Below the pieces are notes generated by a model that searched no databases, was not told the origin of the DNA, and was given only the letters and a program-made list of their open reading frames with translations. Positions 8,423 through 16,713 of a stretch of DNA of 64,000 nucleotides are shown piece by piece. Origin of the DNA: Streptomyces sp. NRRL S-1022. Its GTDB lineage: Bacteria; Actinomycetota; Actinomycetes; Streptomycetales; Streptomycetaceae. How positions within the stretch are numbered: the first letter of the stretch is position 1; every line of letters starts with the position of its first letter. Where the stretch lies: the NCBI RefSeq assembly GCF_000720135.1, contig NZ_JOIU01000025.1:1-64000 (forward strand), given 5' to 3'. Both the position numbers and the translations under genes were made by a program.

Positions 8423-9238
8423 GTGGCAGGAGTCGCACGCCGCCGTCTCGACGCGGAGCTGGTCCGCCGGAAGCTCGCCCGCTCGCGCGAGCACGCCAGC
8501 CAGCTGATCGCCGCCGGCCGGGTCACCGTCGGCAGGACCGTGGCGACCAAGCCGGCCACGCAGGTGGAGACCGCGGCGGCGATCGTCGTCGAGGCCGACG
8601 ACAGCGATCCGGAGTACGTCTCCCGGGGCGGGCACAAGCTCGCCGGCGCGCTGGAGGCCTTCGTCCCGCGGGGTCTCGTGGTCGCGGGCCGGCGCGCGCT
8701 GGACGCCGGCGCGTCCACCGGCGGCTTCACCGACGTCCTGCTGCGCGCGGGCGCCGCCCATGTCGTCGCGGTGGACGTCGGCTACGGCCAGCTCGCCTGG
8801 TCCCTCCGCAACGATGAACGCGTCACCGTCAAGGACCGTACGAACGTACGCGAGTTGACGGTTGAGGCGATCGATGGGGAACCTGTGGATCTTGTCGTGG
8901 GCGATCTGTCCTTCATCCCGCTCGGGCTGGTGCTGCCCGCCCTGAAGCGGTGCGTGACGCCGGACGCCGACCTGGTGATGATGGTCAAGCCGCAGTTCGA
9001 GGTGGGGAAGGAGCGGCTCGGCAGCGGAGGTGTCGTACGGAGTCCGCAACTGCGGGCGGAGGCCGTGCGGGGAGTGGCCGAGAAGGCCTGGGAGCTGGGG
9101 CTCGGGGTGCAGGGTGTCACCGCCAGTCCGCTGCCCGGCCCCTCGGGGAACGTCGAGTACTTTCTCTGGCTGCGGGCGGGGGCACCTCGGGTGGACCCGG
9201 CCGACGTCGACCGTGCAGTGGCGGAGGGGCCGCGTTGA
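8423..9238 (+). CDS. tlyA: TlyA family 16S/23S rRNA 2'-O-methyltransferase
   Basis: The 271-residue product begins with an S4 RNA-binding domain (RRRLDAELVRRKLARSREHASQL, ~5-65). A FtsJ-like Rossmann methyltransferase follows: SAM motif LDAGASTGGFTDVLLRAGA, then VDLVVGDLSFIPL and MMVKPQFEVGKE. In mycobacteria and relatives TlyA methylates 16S C1409 and 23S C1920, which sets capreomycin sensitivity; the same role is expected here. The start is GTG 8423 with CAGGAG about 11 bases upstream. Its stop overlaps the nadK start (TTGA), so the two are translationally coupled. Confidence 0.92.
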   Translation: MAGVARRRLDAELVRRKLARSREHASQLIAAGRVTVGRTVATKPATQVETAAAIVVEADDSDPEYVSRGGHKLAGALEAFVPRGLVVAGRRALDAGASTGGFTDVLLRAGAAHVVAVDVGYGQLAWSLRNDERVTVKDRTNVRELTVEAIDGEPVDLVVGDLSFIPLGLVLPALKRCVTPDADLVMMVKPQFEVGKERLGSGGVVRSPQLRAEAVRGVAEKAWELGLGVQGVTASPLPGPSGNVEYFLWLRAGAPRVDPADVDRAVAEGPR

Positions 9239-10152
9239 CACAGAACCTGGCGCGTACTGTTTTCCTGCTCGCCCACACCGGGCGGCCCGCGGCGATCCGC
9301 AGTGCGGAACTCGTCGTCAAGGGCCTGCTGCGGCATGGCATCGGGGTGCGGGTGCTGGAGGAGGAGGCGCGCGACCTGCCGCTCCCCGACGAGGTGGCCC
9401 TCGTCAAGGAGGCGACACCGCAGTGCCTGGACGGGTGCGAGCTGCTGATCGTCCTCGGCGGTGACGGCACGCTCCTGCGCGGTGCCGAGTTCGCCCGGGC
9501 CTCCGGAGTGCCGATGCTCGGCGTCAATCTCGGGCGCGTCGGGTTCCTCGCGGAGGCCGAGCGGGACGACCTGGACCGGGTCGTGGACCGGGTGGTGGCC
9601 CGGTCCTACGAGGTCGAGGAGCGGATGACCGTCGACGTGGTCGTGCACCGCAACGGCGACATCGTGCACACCGACTGGGCGCTGAACGAGGCGGCCGTGC
9701 AGAAGGCCGGCGCCGAGAAGCTGCTCGAGGTCGTGCTGGAGATCGACGGGCGGCCGGTGACGGGGTTCGGGTGCGACGGGGTCGTCCTGTCCACGCCCAC
9801 CGGATCCACCGCGTACGCCTTCTCCGCCGGGGGACCGGTGGTGTGGCCGGAGGTGGAGGCGCTGCTGATGGTGCCGATCAGCGCGCACGCGCTGTTCGCG
9901 AAGCCGCTGGTGACCTCGCCGGACTCGGTGCTCGCGGTGGAGGTGCTGCCGCACGTCCCGCCGGGGGTGCTGTGGTGCGACGGGCGGCGGACCGTGGAGC
10001 TGCCACCGGGGGCGCGGGTGGAGGTGCGGCGGGGGGCCGTGCCGGTGCGGCTGGCCCGGCTGCACCACTCCTCGTTCACAGACCGGCTGGTCGCCAAGTT
10101 CGCGCTGCCGACGACCGGATGGCGGGGGGCGCCGCACCACTCCTCGGAGTGA
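9235..10152 (+). CDS. nadK: NAD kinase
   Basis: The 305-residue enzyme phosphorylates NAD to NADP in the cytosol. Key motifs are GGDGTLLR (~residue 80), LGVNLGRVGFLAE, the NE/D motif in ALNEAAVQKAG, and CDGVVLSTPTGSTAYAFSAGGP. The start is a TTG at 9235 overlapping the tlyA stop; GGAGGGG lies six bases upstream and supports this rare start. It is the middle gene of the tlyA-nadK-recN group, an order seen in many actinobacteria. Confidence 0.95.
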   Translation: MTQNLARTVFLLAHTGRPAAIRSAELVVKGLLRHGIGVRVLEEEARDLPLPDEVALVKEATPQCLDGCELLIVLGGDGTLLRGAEFARASGVPMLGVNLGRVGFLAEAERDDLDRVVDRVVARSYEVEERMTVDVVVHRNGDIVHTDWALNEAAVQKAGAEKLLEVVLEIDGRPVTGFGCDGVVLSTPTGSTAYAFSAGGPVVWPEVEALLMVPISAHALFAKPLVTSPDSVLAVEVLPHVPPGVLWCDGRRTVELPPGARVEVRRGAVPVRLARLHHSSFTDRLVAKFALPTTGWRGAPHHSSE

Positions 10153-10203
10153 CAAGGGCGGGCCATGTGCACTCCCCGCCCCGGACCTCGTATGGTCTGT
10201 TCC

Positions 10204-11934
10204 GTGTTGGAGGAGATGCGGATACGGTCGCTCGGGGTCATCGACGATGCTGTCGTCGAGCTGTCACCGGGGTTCACCGCTGTCACCGGTGAGACGGGTG
10301 CGGGCAAGACCATGGTGGTCACCAGCCTCGGGTTGCTGCTCGGCGGCCGCGCGGACCCGGCGCTCGTACGGATCGGGGCGGAGAAGGCGGTCGTGGAGGG
10401 GCGGGTCGCCGTACCCGCCGGCGCCGCCGCCGTCGTCCGTGCCGAGGAGGCCGGGGCCGAGCTGGACGACGGGGCCCTGCTGATCAGCCGTACCGTTTCC
10501 GCCGAGGGCCGCTCCCGGGCGCACCTGGGCGGGCGCAGCGTTCCCGTCGGGCTGCTCGCCGAGCTGGCCGACGACCTGGTGGCCGTGCACGGGCAGACCG
10601 ACCAGCAGGGGCTGCTGAAGCTGTCCCGGCAGCGGCAGGCGCTGGACCGGTACGCGGGCGACGCCGTCGCCGTGCCGCTCGCCGAGTACTCCGAGGCGTA
10701 CAAGCGGCTGCGGGCCGTCTCCGCCGAGCTGGAGGAGATCACCACGCGCGCGCGTGAGCGGGCGCAGGAAGCCGACATGCTGCGGTACGGGCTCGACGAG
10801 ATCGCCGCCGTGGAGCCGCGGGCCGGCGAGGACGTCGAGCTGGCCGAGGAGGCCGAGCGGCTCGGGCACGCCGAGGCGCTGGCGTCCGCCGCGACGGCCG
10901 CGCACGCCGCTCTCGCGGGCAACCCCGAGGACCCCGAGGGCATCGACGCCTCGACCCTCGTCGCGGGCGCCCACCGGGCCCTGGACTCCGTGCGGGCGCA
11001 CGATCCGGCGCTGTCCGCGCTCGCCGACCGGATCGGCGAGATCGGCATCCTGCTCGGTGACGTGGCCGGCGAGCTGGCGGGGTACGCCGACGATCTCGAC
11101 GCCGACCCGCTGCGGCTGGGCGCGGTGGAGGAGCGCCGGGCCGCGCTGACCGTGCTGACGCGCAAGTACGGCGAGGACGTGAACGCGGTCCTGGCCTGGG
11201 CCGAGCGGAGCGCCGCGCGCCTGACCGAGCTGGACGGGGACGACGAGCGGATCGAGGAGCTGACCGCCGAGCGGGACGCCCTGCGCACCGGACTGGGCGG
11301 CCTCGCGCAGGCCCTGACCGACGCCCGGACGGAGGCCGCCGAGCGGTTCGCCGCCGCGGTGACCGCCGAGCTGGCCTCGCTGGCGATGCCCCACGCGCGC
11401 GTCTCCTTCGACATCCGGCAGACCGAGGACCCGGAGGGCGTCGAGGTCGGCGGCCGGACGGTCGCCTACGGCCCCTCGGGCGCGGACGAGGTCGAGCTGC
11501 TGCTCGCCCCGCACCCGGGCGCCCCGCCGCGCCCCATCGCCAAGGGCGCCTCCGGCGGTGAGCTGTCTCGCGTCATGCTGGCCGTGGAGGTCGTGTTCGC
11601 GGGCACCGACCCGGTGCCGACGTACCTCTTCGACGAGGTCGACGCCGGTGTCGGCGGCAAGGCGGCCGTCGAGATCGGGCGGCGCCTGGCCAAGCTCGCC
11701 AAGACCGCGCAGGTCGTCGTCGTCACCCACCTGCCCCAGGTCGCGGCGTTCGCCGACCGCCAGCTGCTGGTGGAGAAGACCAACGACGGCTCCGTCACCC
11801 GCTCCGGCGTGAAGGTCCTGGAGGGCGAGGAGCGCATCCGCGAGCTGTCCCGGATGCTGGCCGGCCAGGAGGACTCCGAGACGGCCCGCGCCCACGCCGA
11901 GGAACTCCTGGCGACGGCCAGGGCGGACGCCTAG
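10204..11934 (+). CDS. recN: DNA repair protein RecN
   Basis: The 576-residue SMC-like ATPase acts in double-strand break repair. Walker A is GETGAGKTMVV near residue 31, followed by long coiled-coil arms (~150-370). The C-terminal half-site has the signature SGGELSRVMLAVEV, Walker B in TYLFDEVDAGVGGKAA and the switch VVTHLPQVAAFAD. The GTG at 10204 is chosen because RecN proteins start at this point (VLEEMRIRSLGVI). ATG 10192 and ATG 10165 are in frame upstream but lack ribosome sites. No LexA-type box was seen upstream. Confidence 0.93.
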   Translation: MLEEMRIRSLGVIDDAVVELSPGFTAVTGETGAGKTMVVTSLGLLLGGRADPALVRIGAEKAVVEGRVAVPAGAAAVVRAEEAGAELDDGALLISRTVSAEGRSRAHLGGRSVPVGLLAELADDLVAVHGQTDQQGLLKLSRQRQALDRYAGDAVAVPLAEYSEAYKRLRAVSAELEEITTRARERAQEADMLRYGLDEIAAVEPRAGEDVELAEEAERLGHAEALASAATAAHAALAGNPEDPEGIDASTLVAGAHRALDSVRAHDPALSALADRIGEIGILLGDVAGELAGYADDLDADPLRLGAVEERRAALTVLTRKYGEDVNAVLAWAERSAARLTELDGDDERIEELTAERDALRTGLGGLAQALTDARTEAAERFAAAVTAELASLAMPHARVSFDIRQTEDPEGVEVGGRTVAYGPSGADEVELLLAPHPGAPPRPIAKGASGGELSRVMLAVEVVFAGTDPVPTYLFDEVDAGVGGKAAVEIGRRLAKLAKTAQVVVVTHLPQVAAFADRQLLVEKTNDGSVTRSGVKVLEGEERIRELSRMLAGQEDSETARAHAEELLATARADA

Positions 11935-12440
11935 CCCCACGGCCGGGCGGGCCGCCCGGAGCGTCGCCGGCCGGGCGGGGTCGCCCGGGGGTGCCCGGGC
12001 CCGAGGGGCGCGCGGGCTCGGGTTCGCGCGGGGGTGGCGGTCGGGGCGGGGAACCGGCGCACCGGGCCTGCCCGCGTGCGCCGTCCGTACGGCCGGGGCG
12101 GCCCGGGACGGGGTCCGGGGGAGCGCGTGGGCATGGCTGTCGTGGGCGGCTGACCTCGTCGGACGCCCTCGCACGGCGTTCGGTCACGGCAGGGGTTTCT
12201 TCACCCGTGTGGGTGATGTGCTCCGGCGCATTGCCCCGGCCCGCCGCACGGTGCGCCCTCCCGAATGGCCCTGAACGGCCGTACGGGCTGGCATGCTTGG
12301 CAGGGAAAACGGGGTGGGCAGGGGGTCCGGACGGTCCGCGCGGGAGGCGCGCGGTGTGCGTCCTTCCGCCCCCCGGAGCCCGCTACCTTCTGTACGTTCC
12401 CTCGTGACCGCCCCCGCCGTGAACCAGGAGCCCCGGCCCC
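11935..12440. other. Gene-free stretch between recN and a glycosyltransferase
   Basis: These 506 very GC-rich bases hold no convincing gene. The first 130 bases contain several overlapping GC hairpins (for example CCGGGCGGGCCGCCCGG at 11942) that may end recN transcription. At 12201-12216 there is a perfect inverted repeat, TCACCC-GTGT-GGGTGA, that could be an operator. A TACCTT at about 12384 is a possible -10 for the glycosyltransferase gene. Confidence 0.5.
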
Positions 12441-13616
12441 GTGACCCCCGTGAGCAGCAACGCACCGCACGGCCAGTCGCCGCTGCGCACCGTGCAGGTG
12501 CTCGGCGGAGGCAACGCCGGCAGCAGCGCGCACGTGCGCTCGCTGGCCGAGGGGCTCGTGGCGAGGGGCGTGCGCGTCACGGTGTGCGCCCCCGCCGAGG
12601 CCGACCGCGCCTACGACTTCACCGGGACCGGCGCCGAGCACGTGCACGTGCCGCGCAGCAGCGACCCGGTCTCCGTGGCCGCGCTGCGTACGGCCTGCGC
12701 CAACGCCGACCTGGTGCACGCGCACGGACTGCACGCCTCCTTCCGGGCCGTGCTCGCGCTCGGCGGGCGCACCACCCCGCTGGTGGTCACCTGGCACAAC
12801 CGGGCCCACGCCGAGGGGCCGCGGGCCCATCTGCTGCGCATGCTGGAGCGACGGGTGGTGAAGACCGCGGCCGTGGTCCTCGGCACCAGCTCCGACCTGG
12901 TCGACCGGGCCCGGCGGACCGGCGCGCGGGACGCCCGGCTCGCGGCCGTCGCCCTGCCGGCCCGGCCCCGGCCCGGCGCCCTCCACGGCACCGACGCCCT
13001 CGGTCCGGACGCCCTCGACCCGGACGACCCGGACCGGCTGCGGCCCAAGATCCGCGCCGAACTCGGCGTCACCGGGCGCCCGTTGCTCATCGCGGTCGGC
13101 TCCCTGGACCGGAACCGCGGCTACGACGTCCTGCTCGACGCGGCCCGCACCTGGCGGGACCTGGACCCGGCACCGCTCGTGGTCGTCGCGGGGGAGGGGC
13201 CGCTGCGGCCGGTGCTGCAGCGGCGGATCGAGGACGAGGAGCTGCCGGTACGGCTCATCGGGCACCGGGACGACGTGGCCGAGCTGCTCGCCGCCGCCGA
13301 CCTGGCACTCCTGACCAGCAGGTGGGAGTCACGGTCCGTGCTCGCCCAGGAGGCTTTGCACGCGCGCGTGCCGCTCGTCGCCACCCGCGTCGGCGGCATC
13401 CCGGACCTCGTCGGCGACGCCGCCGAACTCGTCCCCTACGGCGATCCGGAAGCCCTCTCCCGCACCGTCGTACGGCTGCTCGCCGACCCGCAGCGCTGCG
13501 CACAGCTGCGCGAGCGCGGGACCCGGCAGGCCGCCACCTGGCCGAGCGAGGACGAGACCGTCGCCCAAGTGCTGAGCGTGTACGACGAGTTGACCCAGCC
13601 CAGGCCGCTGGCCTGA
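12441..13616 (+). CDS. GT4-type glycosyltransferase
   Basis: The 391-residue GT-B protein has an N-terminal donor-side loop VLGGGNAGSSAHVRSLAEGL (~17-36), then DLVHAHGLHASF and VVTWHN, and a GT4 C-terminal domain with VGSLDRNRGYDVLLDA, GEGPLRPVLQRR and the nucleotide-sugar EX7E-like region SRWESRSVLAQEALHARVP. It should transfer a sugar from a nucleotide donor to a cell-envelope or lipid acceptor; the substrate is unknown. The start is GTG 12441, with AGGAG ten bases upstream; GTG 12450 is an alternative. It converges with the PucR regulator gene. Confidence 0.85.
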   Translation: MTPVSSNAPHGQSPLRTVQVLGGGNAGSSAHVRSLAEGLVARGVRVTVCAPAEADRAYDFTGTGAEHVHVPRSSDPVSVAALRTACANADLVHAHGLHASFRAVLALGGRTTPLVVTWHNRAHAEGPRAHLLRMLERRVVKTAAVVLGTSSDLVDRARRTGARDARLAAVALPARPRPGALHGTDALGPDALDPDDPDRLRPKIRAELGVTGRPLLIAVGSLDRNRGYDVLLDAARTWRDLDPAPLVVVAGEGPLRPVLQRRIEDEELPVRLIGHRDDVAELLAAADLALLTSRWESRSVLAQEALHARVPLVATRVGGIPDLVGDAAELVPYGDPEALSRTVVRLLADPQRCAQLRERGTRQAATWPSEDETVAQVLSVYDELTQPRPLA

Positions 13617-13635
13617 GCCTTGGGAACGACGGGTC

Positions 13636-15282
13636 CTAGGGCACGTGCCGGCGCGCGCGCAGGGCCAGGCTCAACGCCAGCACGGTCTGCGGGTCGTCGA
13701 GGTCGGTGCCCAGCAACTCCCCGATCCGCGCCAGCCGGTTGTACAGCGTCTGCCGGTTGAGGTGCAGCTCGCGGGCCGTCTCCGCCTTGCGGCCGGCGTG
13801 CGCCAGATAGGTCTCCAGGGTCGGCAGCAGCGGCGGCTTGGAGCGGTGGTCGTGATCGCGCAGCGGGCCGATCGCGCGGTCCACGAAGGCCGCGAGGTCC
13901 GGGTGCTCGCGCAGCCGCCACAGCAGCAGGTCGATGTCGAGGCGCCGGGCGTCGTACCAGGGCCGGTCGGTCAGGCCCTGGGCCGCCGTCGCCGTCTCCG
14001 CCGCGTGCCGGAGCCCCGCCGAGGCCGCCGCCCAGCCCCCGGCCACCCCGACGACCACCACCGGCGGCGGCGAGCCCGGCCGGAGCATCCCGGCCCGCTC
14101 CACCCCCGCCCGCAGCGCCGCCGCCACCCGGTCGGCGACCGCCGCCCGCTCCGACTCCGAACGCATCCCCAGCAGCACCAGCACCCGGCCCTCGACCGGC
14201 CGCACCCCGAGCAGCACCGGCACGCCCACCGCGGCCAGCTCCTCGGAGACCGCCCGGGCCAGCACCGCCCAGCCCCCGCCGGGGGAGATGCCGTCACCGA
14301 TCCGCATCACCACCGGCAGCAGCGGGCCGGTGCCGGGCTTGAAACCGAGGACCCGGGCCTGCGCCGGGGCGTCCTCCGCCACGATCCGGCCCTCGGCGAG
14401 GTCGGTGAGGAAGTCACCGCGCCCGCGCGCCGCCAGCTCCTCCTCCTGCCGGGCCTGCATCAGCACCACGGCCAGGATGCCCGCGGCCCGTTCGGCGGCG
14501 ATCCGGTGCACCGGGGACAGCGGGGAGCGCACCGGCAGCAGCACCAGCCGGGCCCGCACCGAACCCGCCGTACCGGGTCCGCCGCCCGGCACGTCCACCA
14601 GCACCGAACCGGCGGGCGGCGGGGACTCCTTGTGCGGACCGCGCAGCCCCTCCCAGACCTGGAGCGGGTCGGCGCCCTGCGGTCCGGCACCGGCGGCGTA
14701 CAGCAGCCGGCCGTCGGCCGTCTCCAGGAACACCGGGTTGTCGCCGAAGTCCGCCAGGATGCCCAGCACCTGCGGCACCCCGCCGCCGCCCAGCAGCGCC
14801 TCGGTGCAGCGCCGGTGCACCTCCTCCGCGCGCTGGAGCAGCGCGTAGTGGCCATTGACGATCTCGGTGTGGATCTCCTCGGTCACCGTCACGAAGGGCA
14901 CCTCGCGGTGCAGCTGGACCAGCGGCAGACCGGCCGCCCGGGCCGTGTCCACGAGGGCGGCCGGCAGCATGGCGAAGCGCGGGCCCAGCTCCACCACCAG
15001 GGCGGCGATCCCCCGCTCGGCCAGGGTCCGGACGAACGCCCGCTGCTCGGCCGGCCGGGTGCCCAGGCCGTAGCCGGTGGTGAGCAGCAGCTCGCCGCCC
15101 TTGAGCAGCGAGGCGATGTTCGGGACCTCGCCCGCGTGCACCCAGCGCACGGTACGGCCGAGCCGGTCGGCGCCCGCCAGGACCTCGGGCAGCCCGCTGC
15201 GCAGTCCGGGCAGCTCCAGCGCCCGCTGCACGGTGATGCCGGCGCCCTGGGTGTCGAATCGGTGGTCCGTACGGCTGTCCAT
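13636..15282 (-). CDS. PucR family transcriptional regulator
   Basis: The 548-residue protein has an N-terminal PucR domain (ITVQRALELPGLRSGLPEVLAG to about residue 140, including the conserved SLLKGGELLLTTGYGL), a middle region of the CdaR/GGDEF-like type, and a C-terminal helix-turn-helix of the HTH_30 type (TARELHLNRQTLYNRLARIGELLG). Family members control purine, amino-acid or sugar-acid catabolism in response to a small ligand. The start is ATG 15282; the frame stays open far upstream only because of GC bias. It lies 44 bases downstream of the flavin oxidase gene on the same strand, so the pair may be co-transcribed. Confidence 0.9.
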   Translation of the reverse strand: MDSRTDHRFDTQGAGITVQRALELPGLRSGLPEVLAGADRLGRTVRWVHAGEVPNIASLLKGGELLLTTGYGLGTRPAEQRAFVRTLAERGIAALVVELGPRFAMLPAALVDTARAAGLPLVQLHREVPFVTVTEEIHTEIVNGHYALLQRAEEVHRRCTEALLGGGGVPQVLGILADFGDNPVFLETADGRLLYAAGAGPQGADPLQVWEGLRGPHKESPPPAGSVLVDVPGGGPGTAGSVRARLVLLPVRSPLSPVHRIAAERAAGILAVVLMQARQEEELAARGRGDFLTDLAEGRIVAEDAPAQARVLGFKPGTGPLLPVVMRIGDGISPGGGWAVLARAVSEELAAVGVPVLLGVRPVEGRVLVLLGMRSESERAAVADRVAAALRAGVERAGMLRPGSPPPVVVVGVAGGWAAASAGLRHAAETATAAQGLTDRPWYDARRLDIDLLLWRLREHPDLAAFVDRAIGPLRDHDHRSKPPLLPTLETYLAHAGRKAETARELHLNRQTLYNRLARIGELLGTDLDDPQTVLALSLALRARRHVP

Positions 15283-15326
15283 GCAGCGGACGCTACCTGC
15301 GGCGACGTCCTCAGGACAGCTCCCGC

Positions 15327-16649
15327 CTACAAGGGCCGGATGTTGTGGTTGAAGCGGAAGACGTTGTCGGGGTCGTAGCGCCGCTTCACCTTCTCCAGGC
15401 GCAGCAGGTTCCCCTCGCCCAGGCCCGCCCGGACCCGCTCGGGGCCCTCGTCGCCGACGAGGGTGAGGGGGACGGCGTCCGTGCTCCAGGGGCGTACGCC
15501 GGCGCAGGCGTCCCGCACCCAGGCGAGGGCCCGCTCGTCGTCGGCCGGGTCCGCCCAGCAGGCGAAGGGGTGCACGATCCAGGCTGCCCGCTGGTACGGC
15601 AGCGGATGGCCTGCGGCGGCGACCGCTCCGCCGAGCGGCAGCAGCACGAGCCGGGAACCCGGCGTCGGCAGGTCCGCCGCCAGGGCGCGGACGGCGTCCA
15701 CGGCCGCGTCGGGCAGACCGGTCAGGCACCGGGCCGACCAGTGGGCCCGCGTCCCCCCGGGCGGGTACAGCAGTCCCAGAGCCCGGGCCCCGCCCACCTC
15801 CGCCTCGTGCGGGAGCGCCGTGAGCGGCCCGGCCAGCGCGCGCAGTTCCGCCTCGCCGCCCGCGTACGTCACCAGCGCGGCGCACCTCGGCGCGGGCCGC
15901 CCGGACAGGTACAGCACCGCCCCGCCCGCCTCGTCCGGGCCGGCGCCGACGACCTCGCGGAACGCGCGTACCGCGGCCGGGCCGGACTCCGGCCGGTACA
16001 GCACGGCGAGGGCGGCGAGCCGGGGCAGCTCGTGCAGCGCCAGGGTCAGCGCGGTGGCGACGCCGAAGTTGCCGCCTCCGCCGTGCAGCGCCCGGAACAG
16101 CTCCGGGTTCTCGTCGGCGCTGGCGTGCACCCGCTCGGCGTCGGCGGTCACCAGTTCCACCCCGACGAGATGGTCCGCGGCGGGTCCGACGGCGCGGTCC
16201 AGCGGGCCGGTGCCGCCGCCCAGGACACAGCCGGCGACCCCGACGCCCGGGGCCCGGCCGACGGTCGCCGCGAGGCCGTACGGCAGCGTGGCCCGGTCGA
16301 GCCGCCCCACCGTCGTCCCGCCGCCCACCCGGGCCGCCTCGGCCGCCGGGTCGACCGTCACCTCGTGCAGCCGGCGCAGGTCCACCTCCAGCGCGCCGTC
16401 CACCGAGGTGCCCGCCAGGCCCAGTCCGCCGCCGCGCACCGCGATGTGCAGGTCCAGCTCGCGCGCGAAGCGCACGGCCCGCACCACATCCGTCCCGTGC
16501 GCGCACCGGGCGATCACGGCCGGACGCCGGTCGGTCCTGGCGTTGGGGACGGCCCGCGCGCCGTCGTACCCGGGGTCCCCCGGGGCGAACACCTCGCCGG
16601 CCAGTTCCGCGCGGAGCGCCGCGAGGGCGATGTGCGCCTTGGAAGCCAT
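15327..16649 (-). CDS. FAD-binding oxidoreductase (berberine-bridge/BBE type)
   Basis: The 440-residue protein has a PCMH-type FAD domain: PAVIARCAHGTDVVRAVRFAREL, VRGGGLGLAGTS (~70-82), and GGGTGPLDRAVGPAADHLVGVELV. It ends in a BBE domain with KRRYDPDNVFRFNHNI. Such enzymes oxidise alcohols or sugars with oxygen. The His that carries the covalent FAD bond in the RxGGH motif of most relatives is Leu here (RGGGL), so FAD is probably bound without that link. The start is ATG 16649. Its neighbours are a PucR regulator downstream and a GH15 enzyme upstream, suggesting carbohydrate use. Confidence 0.88.
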   Translation of the reverse strand: MASKAHIALAALRAELAGEVFAPGDPGYDGARAVPNARTDRRPAVIARCAHGTDVVRAVRFARELDLHIAVRGGGLGLAGTSVDGALEVDLRRLHEVTVDPAAEAARVGGGTTVGRLDRATLPYGLAATVGRAPGVGVAGCVLGGGTGPLDRAVGPAADHLVGVELVTADAERVHASADENPELFRALHGGGGNFGVATALTLALHELPRLAALAVLYRPESGPAAVRAFREVVGAGPDEAGGAVLYLSGRPAPRCAALVTYAGGEAELRALAGPLTALPHEAEVGGARALGLLYPPGGTRAHWSARCLTGLPDAAVDAVRALAADLPTPGSRLVLLPLGGAVAAAGHPLPYQRAAWIVHPFACWADPADDERALAWVRDACAGVRPWSTDAVPLTLVGDEGPERVRAGLGEGNLLRLEKVKRRYDPDNVFRFNHNIRPL

Positions 16650-16713
16650 GGCCGCCCCCTTGCCGGGCCGTGCAGCGGAGGTCCGGCTCCCAGCCTAGGC
16701 CGGGGCGGCCGGA

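Noticed and set aside
13636..16506. 956-residue fusion of PucR with upstream sequence
   Set aside because: The upstream part is the shadow of the flavin oxidase gene; PucR homologues start at ATG 15282.
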